A stretch of 64,000 nt of DNA from Theodoxus fluviatilis (Eukaryota; Mollusca; Gastropoda; Cycloneritida; Neritidae). Within the stretch, counting starts at the first letter, position 1. The number at the start of each line of letters is the position of its first letter. Under the pieces are notes generated by a model. It had not been told where the DNA came from. It was given only the letters and a program-made list of their open reading frames with translations, and searched no databases. Positions 12,165 to 23,153 of the stretch are shown here, one piece after another. A program made the position numbers and the translations under genes. Location of the stretch: NCBI GenBank assembly GCA_034096865.1, contig JAWQFJ010000509.1, forward strand, positions 69,233 through 133,232, read 5' to 3'.

Positions 12165-12207
12165 CATTCTGAACACAGAGATATATAGTCTCAGCCACGC
12201 TGAATGT
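12165..12207 (-). repeat. Dispersed repeat, copy related to 31475-31520
   Basis: Read on the minus strand it gives cattcagcgtggctgagact, then a variable 4-6 bases, then atctctgtgttcagaatg. The same two blocks in the same order occur on the plus strand at 31475-31520. This marks a shared mobile or dispersed element whose full extent I could not define. Confidence 0.65.
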
Positions 12208-12341
12208 CTTGGGCGTCGTGCATACACCTCTCCTGGGACGGCCCCGTAGTCCACTCTCCGACCGAGTGCCGTGACCGACTTTGGTTAATTGACTATTGGC
12301 CGACACAAAAGCCCGAGCACTATTTCTGGCTACACGAAATT

Positions 12342-12893
12342 CATGAAAAAAGGTCGTTCAAACACTAGAGAGCCAGCAACTCAGACCTGCAAGGAACCGT
12401 CAGACAAGGGCTTCTATCCATGAAAGAAGGTCGTTCAAACACTAGAGAGCCAGCAACTCAGACCTGCAAGGAACCGTCAGACAAGGGCTTCTATCCATGA
12501 AAGAAGGTCGTTCAAACACTAGAGAGCCAGCAACACAGGCCTGCAAGGAACCGTCAGACAAGGGCTTCTATCCATGAAAGAAGGTCGTTCAAACACTAGA
12601 GAGCCAGCAACTCAGACCTGCAAGGAACCGTCAGACAAGGGCTTCTATACATGAAAGAAGGTCGTTCAAACACTAGAGAGCCAGCAACACAGGCCTGCAA
12701 GGAACCGTCAGACAAGGGCTTCTATCCATGAAAGAAGGTCGTTCAAACACTAGAGAGCCAGCAACTCAGACCTGCAAGGAACCGTCAGACAAGGGCTTCT
12801 ATCCATGAAAGAAGGTCGTTCAAACACTAGAGAGCCAGCAACTCAGACCTGCAAGGAACCGTCAGACAAGGGCTTCTATCCATGAAAATGGAC
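12342..12893. repeat. 77-bp tandem repeat, seven copies plus a partial
   Basis: Units begin at 12342, 12419, 12496, 12573, 12650, 12727 and 12804, all exactly 77 bp, with a truncated eighth at 12881. Variation is limited to a few sites, for example caactcagac versus caacacaggc, which mark copies 3 and 5. There is no unique spacer between copies, so this is a minisatellite and not a spaced array. No coding potential. Confidence 0.97.
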
Positions 12894-13009
12894 GGATTTT
12901 TCGGGGTCAGGTGCGTGACACGAGAGTTCCATTAAGATAACGTAATTGAAAAAGAAACGAAAGGGTCCCTACAACACAGCTATCAGCATCGAAAAATTGG
13001 AGTCTGTAT

Positions 13010-13261
13010 TCAATAAAACTCCTCCTTTAACCCCTTCCACCACCCACTCATCATCCCTTCCAGTTTTCCACCTGACCATCTCCCAAAAGAAGATATGTGG
13101 TGAAGCAGCAGTCTCGATATGAGATGGCAGAGCATGTTGACACTGTCTGGGAACAGGGAAGTACTTGAAGATAAATGCTGAGCCAAGTTAGGAGAATGGA
13201 GAAGTGCAGCACTGAGAGATTTGGCTGTCTTGGAGTCTCCACTTGAGGTGAGATATGCAAC
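13010..13261 (-). CDS. Possible terminal coding exon, unidentified
   Basis: On the minus strand a good 3' splice site (ctttttgcag, ending at 13262) is followed by 83 open codons to a stop at 13010. The peptide starts VAYLTSSGDSKTAK and is Ser/Leu-rich with a hydrophobic helix-like middle. I recognise no family. An open stretch of this length is expected by chance now and then, and no partner exon was found, so this is a weak call. Confidence 0.22.
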   Translation of the reverse strand, partial: VAYLTSSGDSKTAKSLSAALLHSPNLAQHLSSSTSLFPDSVNMLCHLISRLLLHHISSFGRWSGGKLEGMMSGWWKGLKEEFY

Positions 13262-13776
13262 CTGCAAAAAGATTGCGGCATAGCCGAGGCCCCGAAAAAA
13301 ATCCAAACTTTAACGACTCCACAGAATAAAGGCAATAGGATATGTGGCGAACACGTGATAGAATGTAAAGGACACTAACTCAATGGTCCAATGGAAAATA
13401 ATAGATACAGTCGGGAAAAATCTTTGTAAAATACGAACAGACGACTCCTACATTTCTTACATAATAGACACCAGACGTCTTATAAGGTGGCGGAATGTAT
13501 AAGAAGACGTGCTGTTGTTCGTTGCAGTCTTGCCATTTGCTGAGTAGCTATTTAGTGAAATACAACACCTTCTCCTTCTGTGAAGAAATCTGTTTAGATC
13601 GGCCACTGATATGCTCTCGATGAAGAAACAACTACAATATCAGTAGTCAGTCTAGGGGAGCATATCTTCTACAATCCGCTTATTCAAAAGCAGTTTTATC
13701 TGTGTATTTTATGAGAATGGAGATTAATCAGTAACCACTTTCCAACGTAATTGACAGTCATTCATTCTCTCACAGT

Positions 13777-14848
13777 GAATTTGCTGATGACACGCAACTC
13801 TGCAACTCTACTCACCCCAATCAAATCCAACCTCTTCTCTCTGCGAGTGAACTTTGTATTTCTGATGTGAAACAGTGGATGACCCAGAACAAACTCAAAC
13901 TTAATGATTCAAAGACCGGAGCTCTCCTGGTTGGCGGTAGAGGCGAATTCGATCAGGCCCTGAAACTAACCATAGGTCAGAGTGAGATAGAATTCTCTAA
14001 GTCTGTTAGAAACTTAGGTGTCATGTTCGATGATGATCTTTCTATGAGAGTTCATGTGAACAAAGTTTGCCAGTGAGCTTACTACGAGTTAAGGAAACTT
14101 AGCACTATTCGTCACTATCTTTCACAACAGGCCACTCAAACCCTTGTCACTTCCCTTGTTCTGTCCCGTCTTGATTATGGAAATTCTCTTCTTGCCGGCA
14201 TTCCTGACACTCTGCTAAACAAACTGCAAAAAGTCCAAAACACTGCTGTTAGATTAGTTTTTAGATGTCCCAAGAGAACTCCCACATCCAAACTCCTTCA
14301 CGCACTGCATTGGCTCCCCGTCGCTCAGAGGATAGAGTATAAGCTAGCCACTATGTGTTTCAACTTCTTCAATCAAACTGCACCACACGCACTCAAAGAA
14401 ATTCTCACTGTCTACACCTCCGCTAGAAATAACCGTTCAGCTGCAGACACCAAAACGTTAAATGTCCCCCGTCGCAAAAAGAAGACCCAGGGACAGCGAG
14501 CTTTTTCTTACATCGGCCCTGTAACGTGGAATAGCCTACCTTTCCCTGTCCGTCACTCTGATTCCATGTCCCAGTTCAAAACCTCCCTCAAGACACACCT
14601 GTTCCGGTCAGTCTTTCCTGACGAGCAGTGAAGTGCTTCACAAGGCGCCTCCTTTATGTTTCGTGTTTTGTTTATTGCCTGCTATTTCATTAATTGTATT
14701 GTATATAATTTTTCTTATATTTCAACTGTACAGTGTGCGAGTGTTGGAATGCTTTGTATGAGTGTGGACTTTTTCATTGTAAACGCCATGAGCTTGCCTA
14801 TTAGGGAAGGTATGTGCGTACAAATAGTCTGTATTATTATTATTATTG
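13777..14848 (+). pseudogene. CR1/L2-like LINE, 3' part of reverse transcriptase plus 3' tail
   Basis: The reading starts at the reverse-transcriptase YADD-type motif (EFADDTQL at 13777) and continues through the thumb (KQWMTQNKLKLNDSKTG, then NLGVMFDDDLSM) to the C-terminal region typical of CR1/L2-type LINEs: LHALHWLPVAQRIEYK, FSYIGPVTWNSLPFPVR, and FKTSLKTHLFRSVF before the stop at 14629. One in-frame TGA at 14074-14076 breaks it, and the 5' two thirds are missing, as usual for 5'-truncated LINE copies. The 3' end is a short (ATT)n tail at 14832-14848. An antisense copy of the last 110 bases lies at 28917-29025. The clade is inferred from remembered motifs. Confidence 0.85.
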
Positions 14849-15592
14849 TTCGAACCACTTTGTCATAGATTTAGCTGCAAACATCAACAGAGGGCTGGAC
14901 AATGTTCTGCAGATCATTTCGTAATTGTTTCCCGTCTTTATCAGACACGCAGACCTGCCAAAAAGCCGCAACGCTCAGCTCAGTTTTCCACCAATTGTGA
15001 GGGGATCAGATCCGCCCTTAATTGCGTGCTAGGACGCGAAGCCGAGCAGAACAATGCGTGACACCAGGCGCTGTTCGGCTGTTAGGTCCCCAGGCTTCCT
15101 GCACCTTGTAACACTAGCGATGCTGGGAGAGCAGCGTCCAGAAATGAAACGCACATTCCGTCCAGACCTTTGCCAAGTTTCGCCTCAGACTTGCAGTCAA
15201 TTCCACTCGATGACGCACTGCACGATGTTTTATCAGAAATATAAAGACTTACAGAAAAACGAAAATCATAAGATTGTATACATACTCAGAGAAGTATTGG
15301 GGAAACGATGGTTTCCTTCGAGCCAGAATGTTCTAGTCATTTATACCTGTGGACGGGCGTAGGATCCCTTTCTAATCCATAATTTAAGATGTGAGTCACC
15401 ACAAATTTTTTTTCCTACGTTTGATGGTGACCAAAGGAACCTACTCTACAAATGATATCATGCCACTCGTATGCGTGTCCTTGGCAGTCAGACATTTGGA
15501 TAAAGTCTTCAGGACAAGCAACTCTAACATTCCGACACAAAAATCATTTCATAGAAATACACTAACACTCAGCATGCAGCAATGTAAAATAA
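14849..15592. other. Intergenic, nothing recognised
   Basis: The open frames of about 70-100 codons have no domain. No structural repeat seen. Confidence 0.4.
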
Positions 15593-16012
15593 GTAAAGGT
15601 AAAGGTGTGATTTTATATAGCGACTTACACCCTTTGTCTGGGTCTCAAACCGCTTTACACTTTACCCCCTGATCACTGGGCATCTTGATCAATCCTCACT
15701 GGTCCCTCACAACAAACATAGTGACAGACATTAAGAGGCACACAGTCAGGTACCAGCACCAACTCCGCTCCCTGGGGAGTATTCCAACCCGATGCTGGCG
15801 CTTGGCCGCATACAAGGGTTAATCGCACTACGTTTTGCCAACATTGCCCTCACAGGTACCCGGTTTTACTCCTGGTTGGGGAGAAGCAATGCATGTTAAG
15901 CATCTTGCTCAAGGATGCAACTCTGGGAACCGCGCAGCTTCGAACGCCGTACCCACTGACCGCAAGCGTCTGTAGGTCCAGCGCGCTAACCACTCGGCCA
16001 CAGAACCCCAAC
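15593..16012 (-). mobile_element. tRNA-derived SINE, about 410 bp
   Basis: On the minus strand the element opens near 16012 with ggttctgtggccgagtggtt, a Ser/Leu-type tRNA 5' half with the A box tggccgagtgg at 16000-15990. A degenerate B box follows at 15948-15936 (ggcgttcgaagct). The body ends with the segment ggtttgagacccagacaaagg...gtaagtcgctatataaaa at about 15655-15610. This resembles the conserved 3' domains shared between SINEs and CR1/L2-type LINEs (agcgctatataaa). A short tail of repeated ctttac closes it. Internal polymerase III promoter and LINE-borrowed 3' end are family knowledge; the call rests on the boxes and the tail. Confidence 0.65.
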
Positions 16013-16486
16013 GTCTCTTCACTTAGAGAGTGTGCGAAGTCTGCTCTCCTTCATTTACACCAGGGAAGTTCGCGTGCTTCCGTTAGCGCTCAATGAAAGC
16101 TTTCGAATTTCAATACAGCGTTTTAACAGCTGAGTCTTTTCTCAACGTACTGGAGCCGTGGAAGACTCGTCGCTAAAAGATCCCTTCGGTCGGCTGCGTT
16201 CAATGAAAGCACAAGAGACAGATTTCTCTCTTCGTAGGCCACGGTATCGAAGACGTAAAAAGGATTCCAATGGGATTACGGGTACATTGTGGTGACGCAG
16301 CAGCCTTGACGACATGCAGCCATCAGACAATGGGGTTGCTAAGGACGCCAGGCTTCAGAAACTCCTGACACCAGTCGTCTATACATGAACAGGCACCGTT
16401 GGTATGAGTGGTTAGGGGGTGGGGGTGTAGATTTCGTAAGAGAAGTGGGGGGTGGGAATGGACAAGAGGGGAGAAGAGAGGGGAAG

Positions 16487-16490
<4 letters not shown>

Positions 16491-16556
<66 letters not shown>
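16491..16556. repeat. (GATA)n(GA)n microsatellite
   Basis: About seven gata units pass directly into (ga)n. Confidence 0.97.
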
Positions 16557-16560
<4 letters not shown>

Positions 16561-16884
16561 GGGATGAAAGACACAGAGCCGCACTAAAACAGGCAAAGGG
16601 TGTATGTAAACACGGATTCAGACGAAAGGACGGCGACAATGACAGACTATGAGACAGCCTAATTGGCCGTTAATATGTGTTCATGAGGGACAAACAGACG
16701 GGACGGAAAAATGGACCAAATGATAAGGGAGAGAAGACACAGGTGGCTTCTGAACCACTTAACGTAACACGTCCAGGTGAAGAAAAACTGTCTACAAGTT
16801 GGGGGGTGCGGTAAAGAGCTAGGACGCCATCAAGCGAGAGAAAGAAACTGACAACCAAGAGCACACATTGCATGCTAACATGCG

Positions 16885-16887
<3 letters not shown>

Positions 16888-16941
<54 letters not shown>
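16888..16941. repeat. (GA)n microsatellite
   Basis: Uninterrupted dinucleotide run of about 54 bases. Confidence 0.97.
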
Positions 16942-16944
<3 letters not shown>

Positions 16945-17647
16945 GTAAAATACAAGACTTCTTGAAATAACTTTTACCACACATCACTCTACACTAACAC
17001 ATCACCATATAGAGTCAACGCCTACAAGATACAAGATGCTTTCGGAAGAAATCTCACCTCGATCAGGAGCTCCTGGGCTAAGCGAAGCCAATCATTTCAG
17101 ACGTCTCACTACTCCAGTACCAGCCCCATCTCAACACAGCGGGAAAAGCCACTGGAGCAACAGAGTCGTCCTGGAAAGTCAAGGTTTGCGTTCTCCTTGC
17201 TCCACCCCCAGTCACAGAAGTGTGAGACAGTGGAGGCAGCAGAGAGGGGGGAGGGCTGGGTGGGTGGGGGGCAGACTTGAAAGGAGCAGACAAGTTCAAC
17301 GCTGCTGACTCGGGAGGAGTGTAGGGTGGAGTGACGTTATTCCTGCTACGAGTCAGCGACGCCAGTCTCGTCTGTCCGTCTCCGCCCCGACTTGGCGTCA
17401 GCTCCCAGGCTGATCAATACAGGACAGACATCGACGGGCACGACTGCTACGCGTGTACGTGTGTGCTCGAGTGCGCTTACATGCATTTGCGCATATCTGT
17501 ATGCATGGCTGCATGCATGCGCGAGTGTTTCGATGTGCGTGCATGCGTGCACATGTGCATGCGTTTGTGTGGGTGTATACAGGAGACAGACACAAAGTCA
17601 CAGAGAAGGGGAGACAGAAACAAATGGACAGAAACTGACTCTCTCTC

Positions 17648-17651
<4 letters not shown>
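16942..17651. other. Intergenic, nothing recognised
   Basis: Between the GA and GT arrays. The region 17036-17400 is fairly GC-rich with open frames on both strands but no domain; 17450-17575 is rich in alternating gtgcatgc-type purine-pyrimidine sequence. Confidence 0.4.
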
Positions 17652-17715
<64 letters not shown>

Positions 17716-17730
17716 CGTGCGCGCGCGCTC
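17652..17730. repeat. (GT)n microsatellite with gcgc end
   Basis: A pure gt run of about 60 bases becomes gcgtgcgcgcgcgc. Alternating purine-pyrimidine of this kind favours Z-DNA. Confidence 0.97.
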
Positions 17731-18165
17731 GTATTTGTGTTATGACGAATCCATGGGGGAACAAAATGGGATAAATTGTAAAAGTAACAGAATAGCGGAT
17801 GTTCAGAATGGTGATTTAGTAGAAAGAAGTGCGAGCACCCTGAGGTTGTAAAACGAGAGAAGGATGGGGACATTCTGTACACATATACTATCATGACTAT
17901 CTTGGCAGTGATGGGGAAAACATAAAATAGAGACTCTTAGGCCATGGAAGCATAGAAAGAATGAAGAGGAAGAGTCGGTGAGAAGGAGGAAACTGTTTGC
18001 CTAGCGACAGGCAGCACTCTACCACACCTGAGTGGCGATGAAAAATACCACACCGATCACAGCTATCGGAGATCGATAATCTGACTCGCATTCTAAACCA
18101 TTCTGTTTATCGCCTTACCGTTTCACTACTGCCCATCCCTCGGCTAAGTAAAGAAGGAGGGGGAT

Positions 18166-18168
<3 letters not shown>

Positions 18169-18257
<89 letters not shown>
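18169..18257. repeat. (AG)n microsatellite, about 44 units
   Basis: Nearly 90 uninterrupted bases of ag. Confidence 0.98.
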
Positions 18258-18260
<3 letters not shown>

Positions 18261-18717
18261 AAAAAGAGTTAGAGGTGAGGAAGAAATAAGTGGATGAAAC
18301 TAGTTGGGTGGAAAGTGGGAAGAAAAATAAACACATCCTTTTCTGCAGAAGTGAGCAAAGGCTTTTTGGTCCTTCCCAATGCGAGGGAAGCTTTCAGAGC
18401 TTTTGACGGCAAAAAGCAAACGTTCAATTCAAACGCAAAGATAAGCCTCGCAAAACTTCAAAATGGTCCGTCCGCAAAGAGTGGTCGTGCTCTTCTATTT
18501 TCCTGACGTCGTGAGTTCCAATAGGAAACGTACTAGTACCCCACTGATGTCTACAGACTCCTGACAGCCATTAAGGCAAGTGCGTTGCTAGCTTTTATCT
18601 GCAACAGTCCAGAACTCGATGATCGAGGAAGTCGTGTCGCGGCACCATTCTGCACAGACTGGGTGGAAAAGGTCATTTCTGATTCGTAAATAATGAATGC
18701 AGGTAGTGTTTGCTTGA
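18258..18717. other. Intergenic, nothing recognised
   Basis: No domain, splice signal or repeat recognised. Confidence 0.4.
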
Positions 18718-18718
18718 G

Positions 18719-19960
18719 GTTCAGTTCAGTTCAGTCTCTTAACCCTGAGATGGTTTGTTGAAGCACCGCTGATGACTTTCGGACAATCTTCCTCCATCGA
18801 TCTCTATCCTCTGTGGCTCGCTGTGAGTCAACAAAGGTCAAGCCTGTCCACTCTTTGATGTTGTCTTCCCACCTCTTTCTCTGCCTGCCTCTCCTTCTTA
18901 CACCTGGTACGGTACCTTGCAGGATGGTCTTGGCCAGCCCACTGCCTCTTATCACATGACCATACCACTTCAGCTTTCTGCTTTTCACGATTGGGAGCAG
19001 GTCTTCGTACTGTCCAAATGCTCTCCTAATCCTGTTGCTGACTTCCTCATTTGTGACATGGTCTTTATATGAGATGTTCAGAATCTTGCTGTAGCATCTC
19101 CTTTCCAGGGATTGTATCCGTCTCTATAGTTTAGATGTGAGTGTCCAGGACTCGCATGCATACAAAAATACGGAGATGGCCAGCGTGCGCATGATCTTCG
19201 ACGCGAGAGTGATATTTCTGTCACGCCATATTGACTTTAACTTTGCCAATGCTGCTGTTGTTTGTGCTATCCTGGACAGTATTTCTGGTTTGGACCCTTC
19301 ATCAGTCACAATAGATCCCAGGTATTTGAAGTTGTTCACAGCTTCCTGTTTTTGACCCTTCACTTTGATTTCCATTTTGAAGCCCCGAAGGTTGTTTGTC
19401 ATCACCTTGGTCTTCTCGGCACTGATCTCCATGCCATCTGCCTGTGAGGTCTTGTCCAGGTGCTCGACAAGACTAGTCAGCTCCTCTTCACTTCCTGCTA
19501 ATCCATCAATGTCATCAGCAAAACGTAAGTCGATGATCTTTCTGCCACAGATGCTGATTGATCCTTCGTGGTCTGCTAGGGCATCAGTCATTATCCTTTC
19601 GAGGAAGAGGTAGTGTGGGGGAGAGTAGACAGCCCTGTCTGACTCCGACCGTTGTCCTGAACCATTCGCCTGTGGTACCATTGAACAGGACTGCGCTGGT
19701 CGCTCTGTCATAAATATGTTCGACGACTTTGATGATCTTGGAGCTGATGTTGTAGCTTCTCATTGTGGCCCACAGCGCAGCATGCCAGACTCTGTCAAAT
19801 GCTTTCTTAAAATCTATAAAGACATGGTACAGATCTTGTTGGTGTTGTAGATGTTTCTCACACAGGACTCTCAGATAGAAGATCTGTTCGGTGGTGCTCC
19901 TACCTGGCCTGAAACCTGCCTGCTCTTCAGCAATGATTTGCTTGGGGACATTCTTTTAAA
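18719..19960 (-). pseudogene. RTE-like LINE, reverse transcriptase 3' portion, broken
   Basis: Minus-strand reading from about 19960: EEQAGFRPGRSTTEQIF and HVFIDFKKAFDRVWHAAL (reverse-transcriptase palm), TTVGVRQGCLLSPTL (block with QGCLLSP), then a frameshift near 19615, the catalytic block DLRFADDIDGLAG, KTKVM, NNFKYLGSIVTDEG, and the C-terminal RKLKWYGHVIRG and RRRGRQRKRWEDNIKEWTGL. The last is a signature of RTE-type and related elements. Stops or shifts separate at least three frames (upstream part, 19711-19124, 18988-18731). The stop codon at 18731 overlaps a short tandem 3' tail of ttcag units (18719-18735), typical of RTE ends. The clade name is from memory. Confidence 0.85.
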
Positions 19961-20086
19961 CCATGGTACATTTAGAAATTGCTTGTCCATCTCCGGCTCC
20001 ACACTATCATTGTCTATAGCGAGACGCAAGCTGCCTAATTCATTAACTGGCGCATCAGCAACTCCACCCCGCTCTGACTCCACCCC

Positions 20087-20090
<4 letters not shown>

Positions 20091-20139
<49 letters not shown>
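20091..20139. repeat. (CT)n microsatellite
   Basis: About 24 ct units directly beyond the 5'-truncated end of the RTE-like fragment. Confidence 0.97.
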
Positions 20140-20140
<1 letters not shown>

Positions 20141-21224
20141 TCTCCCACCCCTCCACCCTACCCGCACCTCCCACAACCACTGTACGTACATACATATCAA
20201 CACGATTTAGCTATTCTTCCGTTGAGATAAATGGAGAAGTAGGCCTAACATACATTCTCAAAAGTAGGACTAAAATGTGATTCTTGCGAAAGCGAAATAA
20301 AAAAGAAGCTATATGGTCACCGAGACTAAATTTGCTGTTGACAGAAGCAATGCAAAATTTTCACAGGGACTACAAATACCGACTCAAGTACATTTATCGA
20401 TCTCACACTAAGTGTATGGAGTATTTAATCAAAGTGCGTTACTCATCGAAATCAGATCTTCGACTCGATGACTCACTGCTGTGAAGGCCTAGATCCGTGG
20501 GTTAGAAGGTAAATTCAAAGCTGTAATCTAAGTTCGACTAAATTCCTGAGGGAGGAAGATGGCAACCCTAGATGACGTCTCTGCGCGACAAAGGTTCGGG
20601 AGGTCGTGCATGGTTATGGGTAATGGATCGCTTTGTTGCACCAAACCTAGGATCAAATAGATCTTTCAACAGGTAAAGGAGCTCAGAAGAAGTACGTGCA
20701 CCCCATTACACGGGGACTTTTGCAGCTCGAGGAGGCTCTTGAAGGGAACACTACCTTACCTTGGAGTCCCCAGGGAGAAGATCAGCGCTATCGTTTGCAA
20801 GCTTGTGTTGAATGCCCGGTCGCAATCACAGGTTCTTTGGTTGGAGTGGCATAGGCAATAGCATATGCTTAGGTGCCTTAATGTGTATTCACGTAGTCGA
20901 GAAATGGAGTTTAGATCGATATTCATCGCCTCCGTGCTTCGCTCCTGCACAGCTAACGTCTGAAGTTTGTCCATAACAGGATCCTTTGCACTTGCTATGT
21001 ATTACCATTGAAGCGTATCGGGTTGAGGCGAATGACAACGAAGCTTCCGAGATCTCCCTGTGAGTTTTGTTATTGGAGCCTGCTCGTTGCCAGGGTTTGG
21101 TTTGACAGACAACAATAGCAGGCATAGCTACACTGAAGTAGGTAGAGGTAAGAAGGAATCGATATCATGCACAAGCATGTATGCGCTCATACACAAAAAC
21201 AGAGAGGAAAGAGGTTAGGGGTTT

Positions 21225-21227
<3 letters not shown>
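20140..21227. other. Intergenic, nothing recognised
   Basis: No supported exon; short open frames only. Confidence 0.4.
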
Positions 21228-21320
<93 letters not shown>

Positions 21321-21492
21321 TCTCCCCTCCCCGTATCTCTCTCTCTTTCTCTCTCTCACCCTCCCTCCCTCTCTCTTTCTTTCACACTCCCTCCCTCTCT
21401 TTCTCTCACCCTCCCTCCCTCTCTCACACACACACACGCACGCGCGCGCGCACACACACACACACACGTGCGTACACATACACATGTATGCA
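21228..21492. repeat. Compound (CT)n / ccctccct / (CA)n microsatellite
   Basis: A pure ct run to about 21307, interrupted pyrimidine repeats to 21424, then ca with a cgcgcg centre. The long open frames over it are Ser-Leu, Glu-Arg and Thr-His shadows. Confidence 0.97.
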
Positions 21493-21647
21493 CGCACAAA
21501 CACACGTGCTAGTTACATCAAAGTATGACGCTCGAATTAAGTTGACAATTCAAACTGCAAAAACGTGGCTCTCTGAGGGTTAACAAAGAAAACAGACAAA
21601 ATTGTTTTAAGGCGACGCTCAGTACAATTATTTCACCATTAGATCTC

Positions 21648-23153
21648 CAGTTCTGTAATGGATGAAGTATTACAGCTAGTACTAGTGGCCCAGTTCTGTA
21701 ATGGATGAAGAATGACAGCTAGTTCTAGTGGCCCAGTTCTGTAATGGATGAAGCATGACAGCTAGTTCTAGTGGCCCAGTTCTGTAATGGATGAAGCATG
21801 ACAGCTAGTTCTAGTGGCCCAGTTCTGTAATGGATGAAGAATGACAGCTAGTTCTAGTGGCCCAGTACTGTAATGGATGAAGCATGACAGCTAGTTCTAG
21901 TGGCCCAGTTCTGTAATGGATGAAGAATGACAGCTAGTTCTAGTGGCCCAGTACTGTAATGGATGAAGCATGACAGCTAGTTCTAGTGGCCCAGTTCTGT
22001 AATGGATGAAGTATGACAGCTAGTTCTAGTGGCCCAGTTCTGTAATGGATTAAGTATGACAGCTAGTTCTAGTGGCCCAGTTCTGTAATGGACGAAGTAT
22101 GACAGCTAGTTCTAGTGGCCCAGTTCTGTAATGGATGAAGAATGACAGCTAGTTCTAGTGGCCCAGTTCTGTAATGGATGAAGTATGACAGCTAGTTCTA
22201 GTGGCCCAGTTCTGTAATGGATGAAGTATGACAGCTAGTTCTAGTGGCCCAGTTCTGTAATGGATGAAGTATGACAGCTAGTTCTAGTGGCCCAGTTCTG
22301 TAATGGATGAAGAATGACAGCTAGTTCTAGTGGCCCAGTTCTGTAATGGATGAAGTATGACAGCTAGTTCTAGTGGCCCAGTTCTGTAATGGATGAAGAA
22401 TGACAGCTAGTTCTAGTGGCCCAGTACTGTAATGGATGAAGCATGACAGCTAGTTCTAGTGGCCCAGTTCTGTAATGGATTAAGTATGACAGCTAGTTCT
22501 AGTGGCCCAGTTCTGTAATGGATGAAGTATGACAACTAGTTCTAGTGGCCCAGCTCTGTAATGGATGAAGAATGACAGCTAGTTCTAGTGGCCCAGTTCT
22601 GTAATGGATGAAGAATGACAGCTAGTTCTAGTGGCTCAGTTCTGTAATGGATGAAGAATGACAGCTAGTTCTAGTGGCCCAGTACTGTAATGGATGAAGC
22701 ATGACAGCTAGTTCTAGTGGCCCAGTTCTGTAATGGATTAAGTATGACAGCTAGTTCTAGTGGCCCAGTTCTGTAATGGATGAAGAATGACAGCTAGTTC
22801 TAGTGGCTCAGTTCTGTAATGGATGAAGAATGACAGCTAGTTCTAGTGGCCCAGTACTGTAATGGATGAAGAATGACAGCTAGTTCTAGTGGCCCAGTAC
22901 TGTAATGGATTAAGTATGACAGCTAGTTCTAGTGGCCCAGTTCTGTAATGGACGAAGTATGACAGCTAGTTCTAGTGGCCCAGTTCTGTAATGGATGAAG
23001 TATGACAGCTAGTTCTAGTGGCCCAGTTCTGTAGTGGATGAAGAATGACAGCTAGTTCTAGTGGCCCAGTTCTGTAATGGATGAAGCATGACAGCTAGTT
23101 CTAGTGCCCAGTTCTGTAATGGATGAAGAATGACAGCTAGTTCTAGTGGCCCA
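21648..23153. repeat. 43-bp minisatellite, 35 copies
   Basis: The unit begins cagttctgtaatggatgaag and ends agctagttctagtggcc, 43 bp. Counting from 21648 gives 35 units with one 1-bp deletion near 23105. Variant sites: ttctg/tactg, gaagtatg/gaagaatg/gaagcatg/taagtatg, gatgaag/gacgaag, ggccc/ggctc. Variants are ordered: a gaagaatg unit, then tactg, then taagtatg, recurs at units 18-20, 24-26 and 28-30, showing multi-unit duplication. The nonamer aaggcgacg occurs just outside both ends (about 21609 and 23160). No coding frame persists. Confidence 0.98.

Noticed and set aside
12342..12893. CRISPR-like array
   Set aside because: Repeats are contiguous with no unique spacers, and the genome is eukaryotic; it is a minisatellite.
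15924..16012. Functional Ser/Leu tRNA gene
   Set aside because: B box is degenerate and no paired acceptor stem is visible; it continues into a SINE body.
21648..23153. CRISPR-like array or coding tandem repeat
   Set aside because: No spacers, and a 43-bp period shifts the frame every unit with stops, so not coding.
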